NCBI GenBank assembly: GCA_021234155.1
Contig: JAJEKV010000002.1
Coordinates: forward strand, 40,971,841-41,035,840
Source of the DNA: Isoetes taiwanensis
Taxonomy: Eukaryota; Streptophyta; Lycopodiopsida; Isoetales; Isoetaceae
DNA length: 64,000 bases
Direction: 5' to 3'
Within the stretch, counting starts at the first letter, position 1; every line of letters begins with the position of its first letter. This document shows positions 42,361 through 52,820 of this stretch, piece by piece. The notes under the pieces were generated by a model. It did not search any database, had not been told where the DNA came from, and worked only from the letters and a program-made list of their open reading frames with translations. The position numbers and the translations under genes are program-made.

Positions 42361-42895
42361 GTTTTTTCATTTGAATTGAATAGCTAGTAACACACAAAAC
42401 AAGGGAAGGGTGATACCACTATCTGCGTAATCTGGATGATTGATCTTTTCATTCTTTTATCATCATTAGGTATAAATATAGATTGGCTGTTGTAGGCTAT
42501 GAAATTGGATGGTTTCTTTGCACAATGCATCAGTTCTATCAACATAGTATATGCATGCTATGTATGAAATTAGGAAGTTTCTTTAGACGCTTTACACTAA
42601 TATAAATCTGGACTATTAGGCAGTGACTACATAAGTTGGGGATTGTGTTAACATAGTGTAGTTAGAATATTTCAAGATGGGGTATAAATACGGACCTTTG
42701 GACACGTGATGTTATGTTGACAGTAATTACTACACATTCATAGCTCCGGATTGGAGCTCTAATCAGTACTAATCAGTTTAGTTTAGAGTTTTGCAGCCTA
42801 ACAATAATGGCGTGGGAAAAGTCCAAAATCCAGAATGACAGAAAACGGATCTGATAATAATACTGTGCATCAGTGAGCCCATTACTATTAAGGTT
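42361..42895. other. Spacer within the insert
   Basis: AT-rich, with no coding or repeat recognised. Confidence 0.35.
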
Positions 42896-43466
42896 TTTCC
42901 TCGAAAACCCTTCGGGCGAGGTTTTTTATCCCGATAATGTAAATACTAATAATAGATAGAGCAGAGTGAATATGTCGACTATGTGACTCGGGAAAAAATA
43001 GAAGACGAAGCACGTATGGTCAAGGAATGCCCGGTCTACACAGACATAAGGTCCAAATTTAACAAGGTCAGGTGGGATTTCCCACTCCCAGCACTGATGG
43101 ACAAAGAAGAGACACTCACAGATGTAGCGAAAGCTATAAAAGAGATGATAATAAGACATCGGGGGGTGCACAAAGAGAGAGGGCCAATAATCTGAGAAGC
43201 ACTGTTGAGGCGAATCAGAGAGGCCCACAAAGTACAGTTCAAAACTGTTTATAACGATGCATTGTGTATGGCCAAGAAGCCAGCTATAAGCACGATGCGG
43301 GTATTACAAAGAACAAGAGAAGCCCGCTAGATGGCTACATAAACCTATGCGTCTGTTTGTTGGCAGCACCCTATTGGGAGCTCGCAGGATGCTACACAAG
43401 TCCGGGGGCCTCACGGCCTGAGGGACGTTAATGTATATTCTATTCTATTCTATTCTATTCTATTTT
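42896..43466 (+). mobile_element. LINE C-terminal piece with 3' hairpin and (TTCTA)n tail
   Basis: A UUCG-type hairpin (CCTCGAAAACCCTTCGGGCG) at 42896 is shared with the 3' end of the 5106 LINE. The 42983-43195 frame reads EDEARMVKECPVYTDIRSKF, the ORF2 C-terminal C-H-C region. The 3' element at 43401-43436 is GGGCC-TCAC-GGCCT then GAGGGACGTTAATGTATA, followed by (TTCTA)n at 43433-43463. Confidence 0.7.
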
Positions 43467-43582
43467 GAACCATACGCTGGACTTCCATTTTAAGCCACTC
43501 TGGAAAGTTCATAACCTGCTCCCTCGGTCGCTTGCGCCCAGAAAAGACACCATGTTGTGATTGGTCGTATTTTCTGTTATTA
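43466..43582 (-). pseudogene. TNP2 transposase exon
   Basis: Minus strand after an acceptor (TTAACAG): KYDQSQHGVFSGRKRPREQV then MNFPEWLKMEVQRMVQ. This corresponds to the H-x-x-F-G ... FxxWlk.(e)v segment downstream of the DUF4218 region in TNP2 proteins. It is cut by the insert at 43466. Confidence 0.6.
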
Positions 43583-43646
43583 ACAGATTGAAAGTTAACT
43601 TTGTCATTAAAGCACATCAATCTAAATTATAAAACTGAAATACTTA

Positions 43647-44537
43647 CAACCTCCATGTGTTGATGATGGTTGAATTTGCTAGAATGCATTCATGTGCTTG
43701 TTGTCGCAATGATACATCCAACTTTATCAACGTTCCTTTGCCTTCCAAAACCTCAGACGTGTTACGCTCCAAGACACCATCATATTCACCTAAAAGTTCA
43801 ATAGTTTTGTCCTCCTTCATGGTGGTGAAAGTCATTGCTTCATTAATTATATATCCTTCAGCAATGGATCCCTCTGGATATGCCATGTTGCGAACATATT
43901 TCTTGAGATGTTTTAAGAATCTCTCAAGAAGATACATCCATCGTGCAGTCACAGGCCCACAAATAGCTAGCTCTTCTACTATATGTATGATGAGATGCGT
44001 CATGATCGTGAAAAAAGATGGCGGAAAATGCTTCTCAAGCAAGCATAACACATTCACAGCTTCGTTCTTCAAGTTACTCATGTCACTCAAATGAATCTCT
44101 TTTGCAGTAATTTGCTTAAACAAAGCACTAAGTCTTAATATTGACATTCTTTCTCCTTCTCCTAGACAATCACATATAGCCAAAGGAAGGAACTGCTGAA
44201 GAAGAATATGATAACCATGTGATTTCATCGATTTGAGCTTTCCATTTGCAACACATTTTTTGAAGTTAGAGGACAATCCTGTCGGAGGTTTCACACTTTG
44301 TATAACAGCAAAGAAAGCTTTTTTTTCTTCTTTTGTAAGAACATATGGAGCATGAGGTAAAACAACTTTACCGTTTTGTGATTGAGACCAGAGGGACTCT
44401 CGAATTCCAATCTCTCTCATGTCCTCTCGTACCTTTTCATTGTCCTTGTCAGCATCTCCAAGTATTGTTTTAACTACATTTTCTGCAACATTTTTCTCCA
44501 CGTGCATCACATCCAGTGTGTTTCGGATAAGAAGATG
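43647..44537 (-). pseudogene. TNP2 transposase exon, DUF4218 region
   Basis: The longest intact stretch of the transposase (about 297 residues). After the acceptor (TATTACAG) it reads HLLIRNTLDVMHVEKNVAEN, LKSMKSHGYHILLQQFLPLA, CLLEKHFPPSFFTIMTHLII and GPVTARWMYLLERFLKHLKK, then NMAYPEGSIAEGYIINEAMT. These blocks are diagnostic of CACTA TNP2 (the (I/L)DVMHxEKN block and the ARWMYpfER block). It ends at a GTAAGT donor near 43646. Confidence 0.9.
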
Positions 44538-45120
44538 CTGTAATATGTAATATGAAATAAGATAAAGTACACGTAGAGACATATCTATCTATCTACTCTA
44601 TATATATATATATTATATATATATTTTTTTTATATCATAACATATATATGTTCTTATGTTTGTAACGCTCAATCCGACCGTTGATCCGAGATCCTACGGC
44701 TCGCGTGGCTTTGGGGCGTATCCTACGGCCCAGATGGCTTGGGAGTTTGTTTGTAGCTTATATGTAAGCGATCCTACGATACAGGTTGATTTGATCTTGA
44801 TCGTCGGTCCGAGATCCTACGGCTCACGTTGCTTTGGGGCACATCCTACGGTGCACATGGCTTTGGGAATTATATGTAATCGATCCTACGCTCTAGGTTG
44901 ATTCGATCCTGGTCGTCGATCCGAGATCTTACGGCTCACGTGGCTTGGCACATATCCTACGGTGCACATGACTTTGGAAATTATATATAATAGATCCTAT
45001 GGCTCATGTTGCTTTAATTATTGTCACGTGGTGAGATCTCGACCCTTGATCGGGTCCAAGATCCTACGGCCCAAGTTGAATGCTCATCCCTTAGGAAAAG
45101 GCTTTTAAAATTTTTATATT

Positions 45121-45184
45121 GTGTGGGGGCTTCGAACTCTGGCCATTGATCCCCCAACCCCCTATTCTAACCACTAGACCAAGC
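45121..45184 (-). repeat. tRNA-like SINE head (block 1)
   Basis: Minus strand: GCTTGGTCTAGTGGTTAGAA (A-box-like) and, 38 bp on, GGCCAGAGTTCGAAGCCCCC (B-box-like GTTCGAAGC). The acceptor ends do not pair, so this is a tRNA-derived Pol III promoter and not a tRNA. Confidence 0.6.
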
Positions 45185-46302
45185 ATTAATTCCATAAATA
45201 ATTTTTATAAAAGGATAATATTTGCATTAAGATAAAATAGACTATAACATTCTAGCTAGTTCAAGAAAGTTCTAGAATGTTCTGGAAGGCTCTAGAAAGT
45301 TCTAGAATCTTCTAGAAAGTTCTAGAACATAAGAGAATCTAGGGGGGATCTAAGAAAATTCTTCCAGAAAGTTCCAAATTGTTCTAATAAGTTTTAGAAT
45401 GTTCTAGAATGTAGGGAAATAAGGAAATCTAGGGAAATACTTCCAGAAAGTTCTAGAATATATTGAAAGTCTTAGAATGTCTTAGAATGTTCTAAAAAGT
45501 TCTAGAATGTAAAGGAATCCAGAAGAATCTAATAGAATGTAAGAAAATCTTATAAAATGTAAGAGAATCTAGGAAAATATTTATAAGCCTAAGGGAATCT
45601 CTTAAAATCTGGGGGATCTAAAAGAATCTTCATAAAATCTAAGGGAATCTAAGAAAATGTTGATGAAATCTTACAGTATCTAAGGGAATCTTTATAGAAT
45701 CTCTTTGAATCTCATGTAATGTAAGGGAATCTAGGGCAATCTCATAAAATCTAAAGGAATCTAAGGGAATCTAAGGGGATCTTCATAGAATCTTGGAGAA
45801 TCTAGGGAAATCTAATGGAATCTAGAGGGAATCTTATAAAATTTAGAGAAATGCTCACGAAACCTCTAAGAGAACCTTGGTAGAATCTTAGAGAATCTAT
45901 GAATTTAGAGTATTCTCAAGAGATTCTTTTACAACAACTTGCACGTAGGAACATGCTAAAACTCGAACATGCACCGTAGGACGCATTAAATTTCTTGTTA
46001 TATCTGTTCTTATGTTTGTCGCGCTTATCCGACCGTCCGTTCGAGATCCGACGACTCACGTGGCTTTGGGACATATCCTACGGCCCAGATGGCTTGGGAG
46101 TTTATATATAATCCGTATAGACACGATCCTACGGTCCAGGTTGATCTGATCCTGACCGACGGTGCACATGACTTTGGAAATTATATGTAATAGATCGTAT
46201 GGCTCATGTTGTGTGAGATCTCGACCCTTGATCGGGTCCAAGATCCTACGGCCCAAGTTGAATGCTCATCCCTTAGGAAAAGGCTTTTAAAATTTTTATG
46301 TT

Positions 46303-46367
46303 GTGTGGGGGGATTCGAACCCTGGCCATTGATCCCCCAACCCCCCATTCTAACCACTAGACCAAGC
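46303..46367 (-). repeat. tRNA-like SINE head (block 2)
   Basis: Second copy, with a better B box (GGTTCGAATCC) and the same A box. Its better conservation suggests it is closer to the parental sequence. Confidence 0.6.
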
Positions 46368-47207
46368 ATTAATTTTATAATTAATTTATGTTTCACATAT
46401 ACTTAAGGGTAATGTTCCCATTAAGATAAAATAGACTATAACATTCTAGCTAGTTCAAAAAGGTTCTAGAATGTTCTGGAAGGCTCTAGAAAGTTCTAGA
46501 ATCTTCTAGAAAGTTCTAGAGCATAAGAGAATCTAGGGGGACCTAAGAAAATTCTTCCACAAAGTTCCAAATTGTTCTAATAAGTTTTAGAATGTTCTAG
46601 AATGTAGGGGAATCTATGGGAATGTAAGGAAATCTAGGGAAATACTTCCAGAAAGTTCTAGAATATATTGAAAGTCTTAGAATGTTCCAGGATGTCTTAG
46701 AATGTTCTAAAAATTTCTAGAATGTAAAGGAATCCAGAAGAATTTAATAAAGTGTAAGAAAATCTTATAAAATGTAAGAGAATCTAGGAAAATATTTACA
46801 AGCCTAAGGGAATCTCTTAAAATCTGGGGGATCTAAAGGAATCTTCATAAAATCTAAGGGAATCTAAGCAAATGTTGATGAAATCTTAGAGTATCTAAGG
46901 GAATCTTTATAGAATCTCTTTGAATCTAAGGGCAATCTAATAAAATCTAAATGAATCTAAGAGAATCTAAGGGGATCTTTATAGAATCTTGGAGAATCTA
47001 GGGAAATTTAATGGAATCTAGATAAAATTTAGAGAAATGCTCACGAACCCTCTAAGAGAGCCTTTGTAGAATCTTAGAGAATCTATGAATTTAGAGCATT
47101 CTCAAGAGATTCTTTTACAAGAACTTGCACGTAGGAACATGCTAAAACTCGAACATGCACCATAGGACGGATTAAAGTTCTTGTATATATATGCAAGCAT
47201 GACATAC

Positions 47208-47711
47208 CTCCCAATATGGAAGCTCATAAAATATAGAAAGGCGTTTCCACCCCGTCCTTTTCACTGGATCATCATCTGCATCATCAAGTTTCTTTTTTTG
47301 TTGCAATTCTTTTCGAGACAACTCCTTTCTCTCCCATTCTTCCTTTTCCATTATCCAATTTTGTATATCAGTTGGTTTCACAAGATTTGGGACCGTTCCA
47401 AATTCAATTTTCCCATCAAATACTTTCATTCTCCGAAAATTATGATCAATGGGGAGACATCGACGATGGCCTGCATAGATAAATTTTCTAAGGCTGCTAG
47501 ACTTGCGAACATGAATATCAGGTCCACAATGGGGGCATGCTCGATATCCATGGGTTACACATCCTGCCAACAAACCATATGCAGGAAAGTCATGTATAGT
47601 CCACATGATCATTGAACGCAAGGTGAATTCTCTCTCCAAAGTAGGCTTGCTGAAGTCAAATGCTTTTACTCCTTCCCAAAGCTTATGGAACTCTTCCACA
47701 ATAAGACTCAT
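47208..47711 (-). pseudogene. TNP2 transposase exon, middle
   Basis: Minus strand: SLIVEEFHKLWEGVKAFDFS, MIMWTIHDFPAYGLLAGCVT and HGYRACPHCGPDI, then KFIYAGHRRCLPIDHNFRR. This is the standard TNP2 core following VYM. It ends at ELPYWE with the intron donor. Its start is interrupted by the 3.9-kb TIR element; the preceding residues (KIDVYM) are found at 51651-51668, so the join is exact once that element is set aside. Confidence 0.9.
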
Positions 47712-47719
47712 TAGGGCGG

Positions 47720-48251
47720 ATTTGGGGTCTCAAAATGGCCCATATCTTGGATGCCAGAATTCCACGTCATGTTTCTCGCGACCAATGATGTTTGCGCATT
47801 TTTTTCCAAAGTCAGTATTAGTTGGCAAGTAGAACGAGGAACAGGCTTACTTGGCATCCACATGGCGAAATTTCATAGGACATGTTTGTGCATTCGCATT
47901 TTTCAAAAATCGTATCGCGGACCAAAATAATGGCTACTTTTCCCGCCTACTGTGCACATGCCCACATGCACCAACCACCTTATCAAATTTTGGCACCAAG
48001 ATTTCCATTGTTCACATTAGCGCCGCTACTTGCATCCTCTCTGCCTTCGCTCTTCATTTGGAATCCAAGTCTCCAATAGTGTCTGTGTTTTTTTGCGGGC
48101 GAAAGCATAGAGTTAAGCAACAACGGCGAAGGCGATGTCTTGGACAAGCAAACGCGTCGTTACATGCCATGTTTTTACTACCCAAATTTTCATTCCGAGT
48201 TTTCCTACTTTTCAATTCTTCCCATTCATCGTATTGCTCCCTGCCATTCAT
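47720..48251 (-). pseudogene. Broken ORF inside the nested TIR element
   Basis: Minus-strand pieces separated by stops: EQYDEWEELKSRKTRNENLG, KFDKVVGACGHVHSRREK and IRFLKNANAQTCPMKF. Not recognised. The pattern of charged and Trp residues could be a remnant of an element-encoded protein. Confidence 0.3.
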
Positions 48252-48505
48252 TCTTACAATTCAACGATCGATCGATCTGACGGTGGAAGGATATCTATCC
48301 ATAGGCTCGTGGGTGAGAATCCTATCCTTAACGAAGGGTGACTATAGAGTTACATCGCCGGAGTGACATTCATACGCAATGAATAGGTAGAACTATAGGG
48401 TTCAAAATAAATGCTATGGATAGTATATTGCAAAAAAAAAAAAAAGGGAGGGGGGGGGGGATTGAAGAGGAGGATATTTGCAAATTTGCATCCTCAATAA
48501 TACAT

Positions 48506-50903
48506 GGATCACACCATGCGAAAATGCATATGCACTTTGTAAATGTGTAGTGAGATTTCGCGTCATGTGATCCTTGCTTCTTTTTTCTTCCCTCTTCTTG
48601 ATTTATATTCACTCACTGAATCAAATATTTTTCTTTGGGCTATATTTATCAGATGTCGGGGATTTGAGACTAGGGAAAAGCATTACTAGCATCGTTGTTG
48701 TCTAACATATGGACATAAGAGACATGCTTTTCCAAGATATACATTCAGGGCAATGGGCATCTAGTTTTACGTTGTAAAGTTGTGGGAGCCGAGCTTGAAA
48801 GTCGTCCCATGACCTCTTTTAAGCGAATTGTGCAAGCCTTATAAGAATGGTGTCCTTGCAATGAAGAAATGTTTGATAAGACGTGCATCCAGGGTTGTTG
48901 AAAAAATGAGTTACAAAATATTTGCTCCATTAGAGGTGTTTACTAATGCCACGACACAAAAGCTCCAAAGATATATTGTATAAAATGTCGCTTTCATGAG
49001 CCTTTGGATCAGTTAACTCAAAGTGTCACATATGGAAACATTGTTAGGTTTGATAAAATAACATAAAAATCTTATTTAATAAAGCTTTGGTTGTTGGTAA
49101 AGTGTTGGCTTATTGATTAAATGTTTGTATTTTGCTTTGGGACCCTCTTTGAAAAAGTTTAGTTCATAAAACATAATATAACTTGGAATGATACATATTT
49201 TATATGCAAATGGGAGACTATTGATGAGGGACTTGGTGTTATTATCTATTGACAACAAACAAGAAAGTGGATCACACCATGCGAATTTAGTATATTCCAA
49301 CCTTTTAGCTTATACAAAATTCGCTTGGTGTGATCTTTTTGGAAAAAGATGACTTTCTATAGTAAAATTACTTTGATTATCTTTTAATAAAAGAAATATA
49401 TATGTGTCTTATTTAAAGTTAAGTCTGGATATGTGACGTGCTCATTTATTGATAAAGTGCTTTTTGAAAAAGGCTAATAACTTTATGCACTACTAGAGTT
49501 GGTAAAGTATTTTAGATGCAAATAGGATGCTTGATGTGATCCTTCTTAAAAAAAGATATGCTCTTTGAAAAGGACTAATAACTTTATGCACTTAGGGTGG
49601 TAAAGCATTAAATGAGAAGGGGTACTTGTGTTTAATTTTAATTTGACAACAAATAAGAAAGTGGATCACACGATGCGAATTTAGTGTGTTCCATTTTTGT
49701 TGCATATGTACTATTCGCTTGGTGTGATCCTTCTTGAAAAATAATATGCTCTTTGAAAAGGGATAATGACTTATGTACTTAAGAGTGGTAAAGCATTTTA
49801 GATACAAATAGGAATGAGTACTTGTGTTTAATTTTAATTTGACAACAAATAAGAAAGTGGATCACACCATGCGAATTTAGTGTGTCCCTTTTTTTTTGCA
49901 TATGTATTATTCACTTGGTGTGATCCATCTTGAAAAAAAAAATAGCTTTCAAGTAAAAGGAAAGAAAGAAATATCATATTTAAAGTGTAAAGTGTTAGTA
50001 TGTAAAGTGTTGGTTTATTAAAATACTATTTGTTTACGCCAAGTTGTAAGTTCAATATTTGTGTTTCTATTTACTTTTTTACGCAAGGATCACACCAGGC
50101 GAATTTCTTATATGCAATTACTTCTGCGCATGAAGATTTCGCATCATATGATCCTCTTTAAACAAGGATGGCTGTGACCTTCAATGTTCATAAATTTTAT
50201 GAATGTTTGCATATAAGAATGTCACATATCATATTTTCTTAAAAAATGGTCATCAAATGGATAACTAGTCAAAGAGTTCTTCTACTACTTAAAGAGTTTC
50301 AAGTCTCATTTTTGCTATAATTTAAATAGCAATAGATTTTTAAAGGAATCTATTGTGAAAAGTAGTCAAAGACTTCTTGTATTAGAGGTATCTAAACACA
50401 AACACCATAACCTTTGTACTTCAAGGATTATATAAACCCTTTGCATTGCAAAGTATAATGTCATTTATTAGCATCTTTACAGACATTTCCCCTTCCTTAT
50501 CGGAAGTAGCTCATCTCAAGGAACTGTATTCGATTCCGAATGCCTTCATTCTCTCTCAATCTCTCACAATATCCCAGGAGGCCAGAGTTACCTTCACCAC
50601 AAAATTGGACTAAACTTGAAACGTCCCGAAATGACGGTTTCTTGCCACTCAACGGATCCAATGGATATAAACTGCCATCTGCCCAAATATCGACACTTTT
50701 TGAGCCTGCAAGATGCAACACGTCGAGGTCTAAGTTCTTATTTTTTAGACCTCCTTTTTTGCGATTGAAGACTGGAGCATATTCGTGAGTCAGTTGGATC
50801 CTTATCCACACATCATTTGGAGCTTCCATACTGCGTGGATCGCACGACGCGAAATGAAGGTGTACAATTTGTATGCCCCAGCATAATTCGCTTCGTGTGA
50901 GCC
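48506..50903. repeat. Six related foldback hairpins
   Basis: Each is 58-68 bp with arms like GGATCACACCATGCGAATTT and ATTCGCTTGGTGTGATCC: 48506-48573, 49269-49335, 49663-49730, 49859-49926, 50097-50154 and 50837-50903. Arms are variable but stay complementary in large part (for example CATGATGCG / CGCATCATATG). The sequence between them is AT-rich with GTGTTTAATTTTAATTTGACAACAAATAAGAAA-type segments shared by hairpins 3 and 4. Confidence 0.85.
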
Positions 50904-50994
50904 GAACGTCCGTACTAACCTCGTTTTTTGAAATTTGCAACGTGCATATGGAAATCGAAAAGTCCATTCTCCTACAATCCATGCTTTTATACAT
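50497..50994 (-). CDS. 165-residue ORF in the nested TIR element, unknown
   Basis: An uninterrupted minus-strand frame (MYKSMDCRRMDFSISICTLQ ... GYCERLRENEGIRNRIQFLE). The middle (EYAPVFNRKKGG, LDVLHLAGSKSVDIWADGS) has the look of a real protein or captured exon. It overlaps hairpin 6 (50837-50903). Function unknown. Confidence 0.35.
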   Translation of the reverse strand: MYKSMDCRRMDFSISICTLQISKNEVSTDVRLTRSELCWGIQIVHLHFASCDPRSMEAPNDVWIRIQLTHEYAPVFNRKKGGLKNKNLDLDVLHLAGSKSVDIWADGSLYPLDPLSGKKPSFRDVSSLVQFCGEGNSGLLGYCERLRENEGIRNRIQFLEMSYFR

Positions 50995-51650
50995 TAAGCA
51001 AATTCAAATTTTGAATTGTAGGGGGTGGGAAGCCTGTATTGGGATGAAGTAAAGATCCCGGTTAATGTTGGGTTCACATGGACGAACTGCGAAGCGCTGG
51101 CTTAAAACCTGTTGAACTTGGGTTGAGGCAAAAAAATTCAGCCCCATTTTGGAAAATCAGCCCTCGCAAGATCCAACTTGCATAGCTGATGCAGTGCTAA
51201 ATTTTTTAATCAGTGCTGACTCCGCAAGAACTCAGCGGAGGGCCTAAACTTCTCCATGTGAACCACCCATAAGGCGCAGCCGCAGCGCCTCGAAATGAAA
51301 GTCGGATACAAAGCTTCAACCTACACATTCAAATTTTGAAATGTGGAAGGCGGGAAGCTTGTATGGCCATGGCCTCTAAATGAAATAGCGCAAGAATCGG
51401 TGACGCGCACGCTTGGTATCTGACAAACCAAAAGACACGTGTTGCATCAGTCTGTCTGACAACCAACAGAATTAAATACATATGGCGCCATGAATGCGCG
51501 ATCCCCCTTATTCCGGGAGAATATTCCAAAAGTAAATCTGTAATGATGAGATTTTGGTATCCTAGGTGGCATGAGAAAAAAGGAGCGGAAATATGACGTG
51601 GAATGGCTGATAGGAGGCCATTTTGAGACCTTAAATCCGCCCTAATGCAT

Positions 51651-52585
51651 GTAAACATCAATTTTTGAAGAAGGTACTTGCTGTGGTCCAGGAATCAACA
51701 ATATCAACATAATAAAATGCGGCTTTGTAGCTAACCATGGTTCAATATTGTAATTTACCAACATAACAGGCCAAGTACTCCAGTTATATCTCATCTCACT
51801 AAACGGGCTTACGCCATCAAATGCCAAACCAAACCTAATGTTGCAAGGGTCTTCAGCAAAGTCAGACCACATGTTATTGATGTGCTGCCACGCTGGTGAA
51901 TCAGAGACATACCTGCAAATGCCATCTTTACTTACATTGTTAGCATGCCATGTCATGTGTCTTGCCATTGATGGACATTCATATAGTTTCAGTAGTCGAG
52001 GTATGACAGGGAAGTAACGCACAACTTTACGTGCACTAGGTTTGCCTTTTTTGCTCCATTGGCTTTCTTGGCATTTTTCATTATGGCAAGACTCAAGATT
52101 AGCATATTCCCCTCAATATAGAATACAATCATTTGGGCAAGCATGGATAGATTCATACTCCAGACCAAGATCCTTCATCAATTTTTGTGCATAATAAGAT
52201 GATCGTGGCAATAAGTTTCCTTTGGGTAACAACTGTCCTCCCAAAACTTTTAGAAGATCATCAAGGCTAGAATTTGACCATCCATGCATAGTTTTCAGAT
52301 CAAGAATCAGAAGTACGGCAGATAACATGTTCAATGAACTTCCATCATATAATGGCTTTAATGGATCGCTAGTGTTATCACATAATGGATCTCCATCTGT
52401 TATCTGATCTCCATCTGTTATCTGATCTCCATCAGCAAGTGGACTTTCACTTCTATTTCTACTTGGAAAATCATCCCTAGCATCTTCCAAAGGTACGTGA
52501 CTTTCATAATCGTTATCAATTACCATGAAGGTGTCCTGAATTGTTTGAGACACTGTATCTTTACATCTAGTGTCCTGCAATGGTT
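51651..52585 (-). pseudogene. TNP2 transposase exon, N-terminal half of the core
   Basis: Minus strand from an acceptor near 52577: DTVSQTIQDTFMVIDNDYES, a DGDQIT repeat, MLSAVLLILDLKTMHGWSNS, LGLEYESIHACPNDCILY, then a TGA where the family has Arg (CILYRxEY, consistent with CGA to TGA). It continues YFPVIPRLLKLYECPSMARH, MTWHANNVSKDGI and IRFGLAFDGVSPFSEMRYNW, and ends at SKIDVYM. It follows TNP2 order closely. The stop means it is inactive. Confidence 0.9.
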
Positions 52586-52645
52586 GTAATTTTAAACTAG
52601 ATATGTGGTGAAAGATAAATATGGAAATTTTGAAGGTTCTCTCAC

Positions 52646-52820
52646 CTCTTTTAATTGTTGACTCCAACCATTACATTTGAGATGACGATGAATGTCATCA
52701 AGTGACTTCAATTTGTTTCCGTTGCATTTTGTACATGGGCACTCCACAGCTGAAACTCCATCTTTTATGGCTTGGCGCTTCAATTCTTCAAACGTTTGAG
52801 GATCATCAACATGATCCATA
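52646..52820 (-). pseudogene. TNP2 N-terminal exon with transposase-associated zinc motif
   Basis: MDHVDDPQTFEELKRQAIKD then VECPCTKCNGNKLKSLDDIH and HLKCNGW: the C-x-C-x2-C ... H-L ... G-W pattern of the Transpos_assoc domain at the start of TNP2 proteins. It ends at a GTGAGA donor (52645-52640). Confidence 0.8.

Larger units (their letters stand above)
39963..43466 (+). mobile_element. 3.5-kb insert in TNP2: captured exon, tandem repeat, LINE pieces
   Basis: Lies between the TNP2 exon ending at 43466 and the C-terminal part at 39962. On the plus strand it contains gene-like fragments (39985-40745), a duplicated block of about 205 bp (41887 and 42093), a short ORF start at 42271, a hairpin CCTCGAAAACCCTTCGGGCG (42896), the C-terminal LINE segment and a LINE-type 3' element with (TTCTA)n tail. 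It may be more than one nested insertion. Confidence 0.5.
44538..47207 (-). repeat. TNP2 intron holding a tandemly duplicated 1.2-1.35-kb repeat
   Basis: Donor GTATGT (47207-47202) and acceptor CAG (44540-44538) define the intron. Within it, block 1 (about 44640-45990) and block 2 (about 46005-47185) are copies. Each starts with TTCTTATGTTTGT and repeated CGATCCTACGGCTCACGTGG-type units, then a tRNA-like segment. Next come TTCTAGAA-rich and AATCTAAGGGAATCT-type degenerate short repeats, and each ends with CACGTAGGAACATGCTAAAA. No protein is encoded. Confidence 0.75.
47712..51647. mobile_element. 3.9-kb TIR element nested in TNP2, TSD CAT
   Basis: The left end TAGGGCGGATTTGGGGTCTC and right end GAGACCTTAAATCCGCCCTA are inverse over about 29 bp with two mismatches. 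CAT flanks it at 47709-47711 and 51648-51650, and the host TNP2 frame reads through when the element is set aside. The interior holds six foldback hairpins and broken open frames. No known transposase is recognised; the superfamily is open (a 3-bp TSD would suit PIF/Harbinger or CACTA). Confidence 0.8.

Noticed and set aside
45121-46367. Two tRNA genes
   Set aside because: A and B boxes are present but the acceptor ends do not pair and the anticodon arm is malformed; a SINE head fits better.
47851-48366. 171-codon plus-strand ORF
   Set aside because: It has no features, and the opposite strand shows more protein-like pieces; treated as a shadow within the nested transposon.
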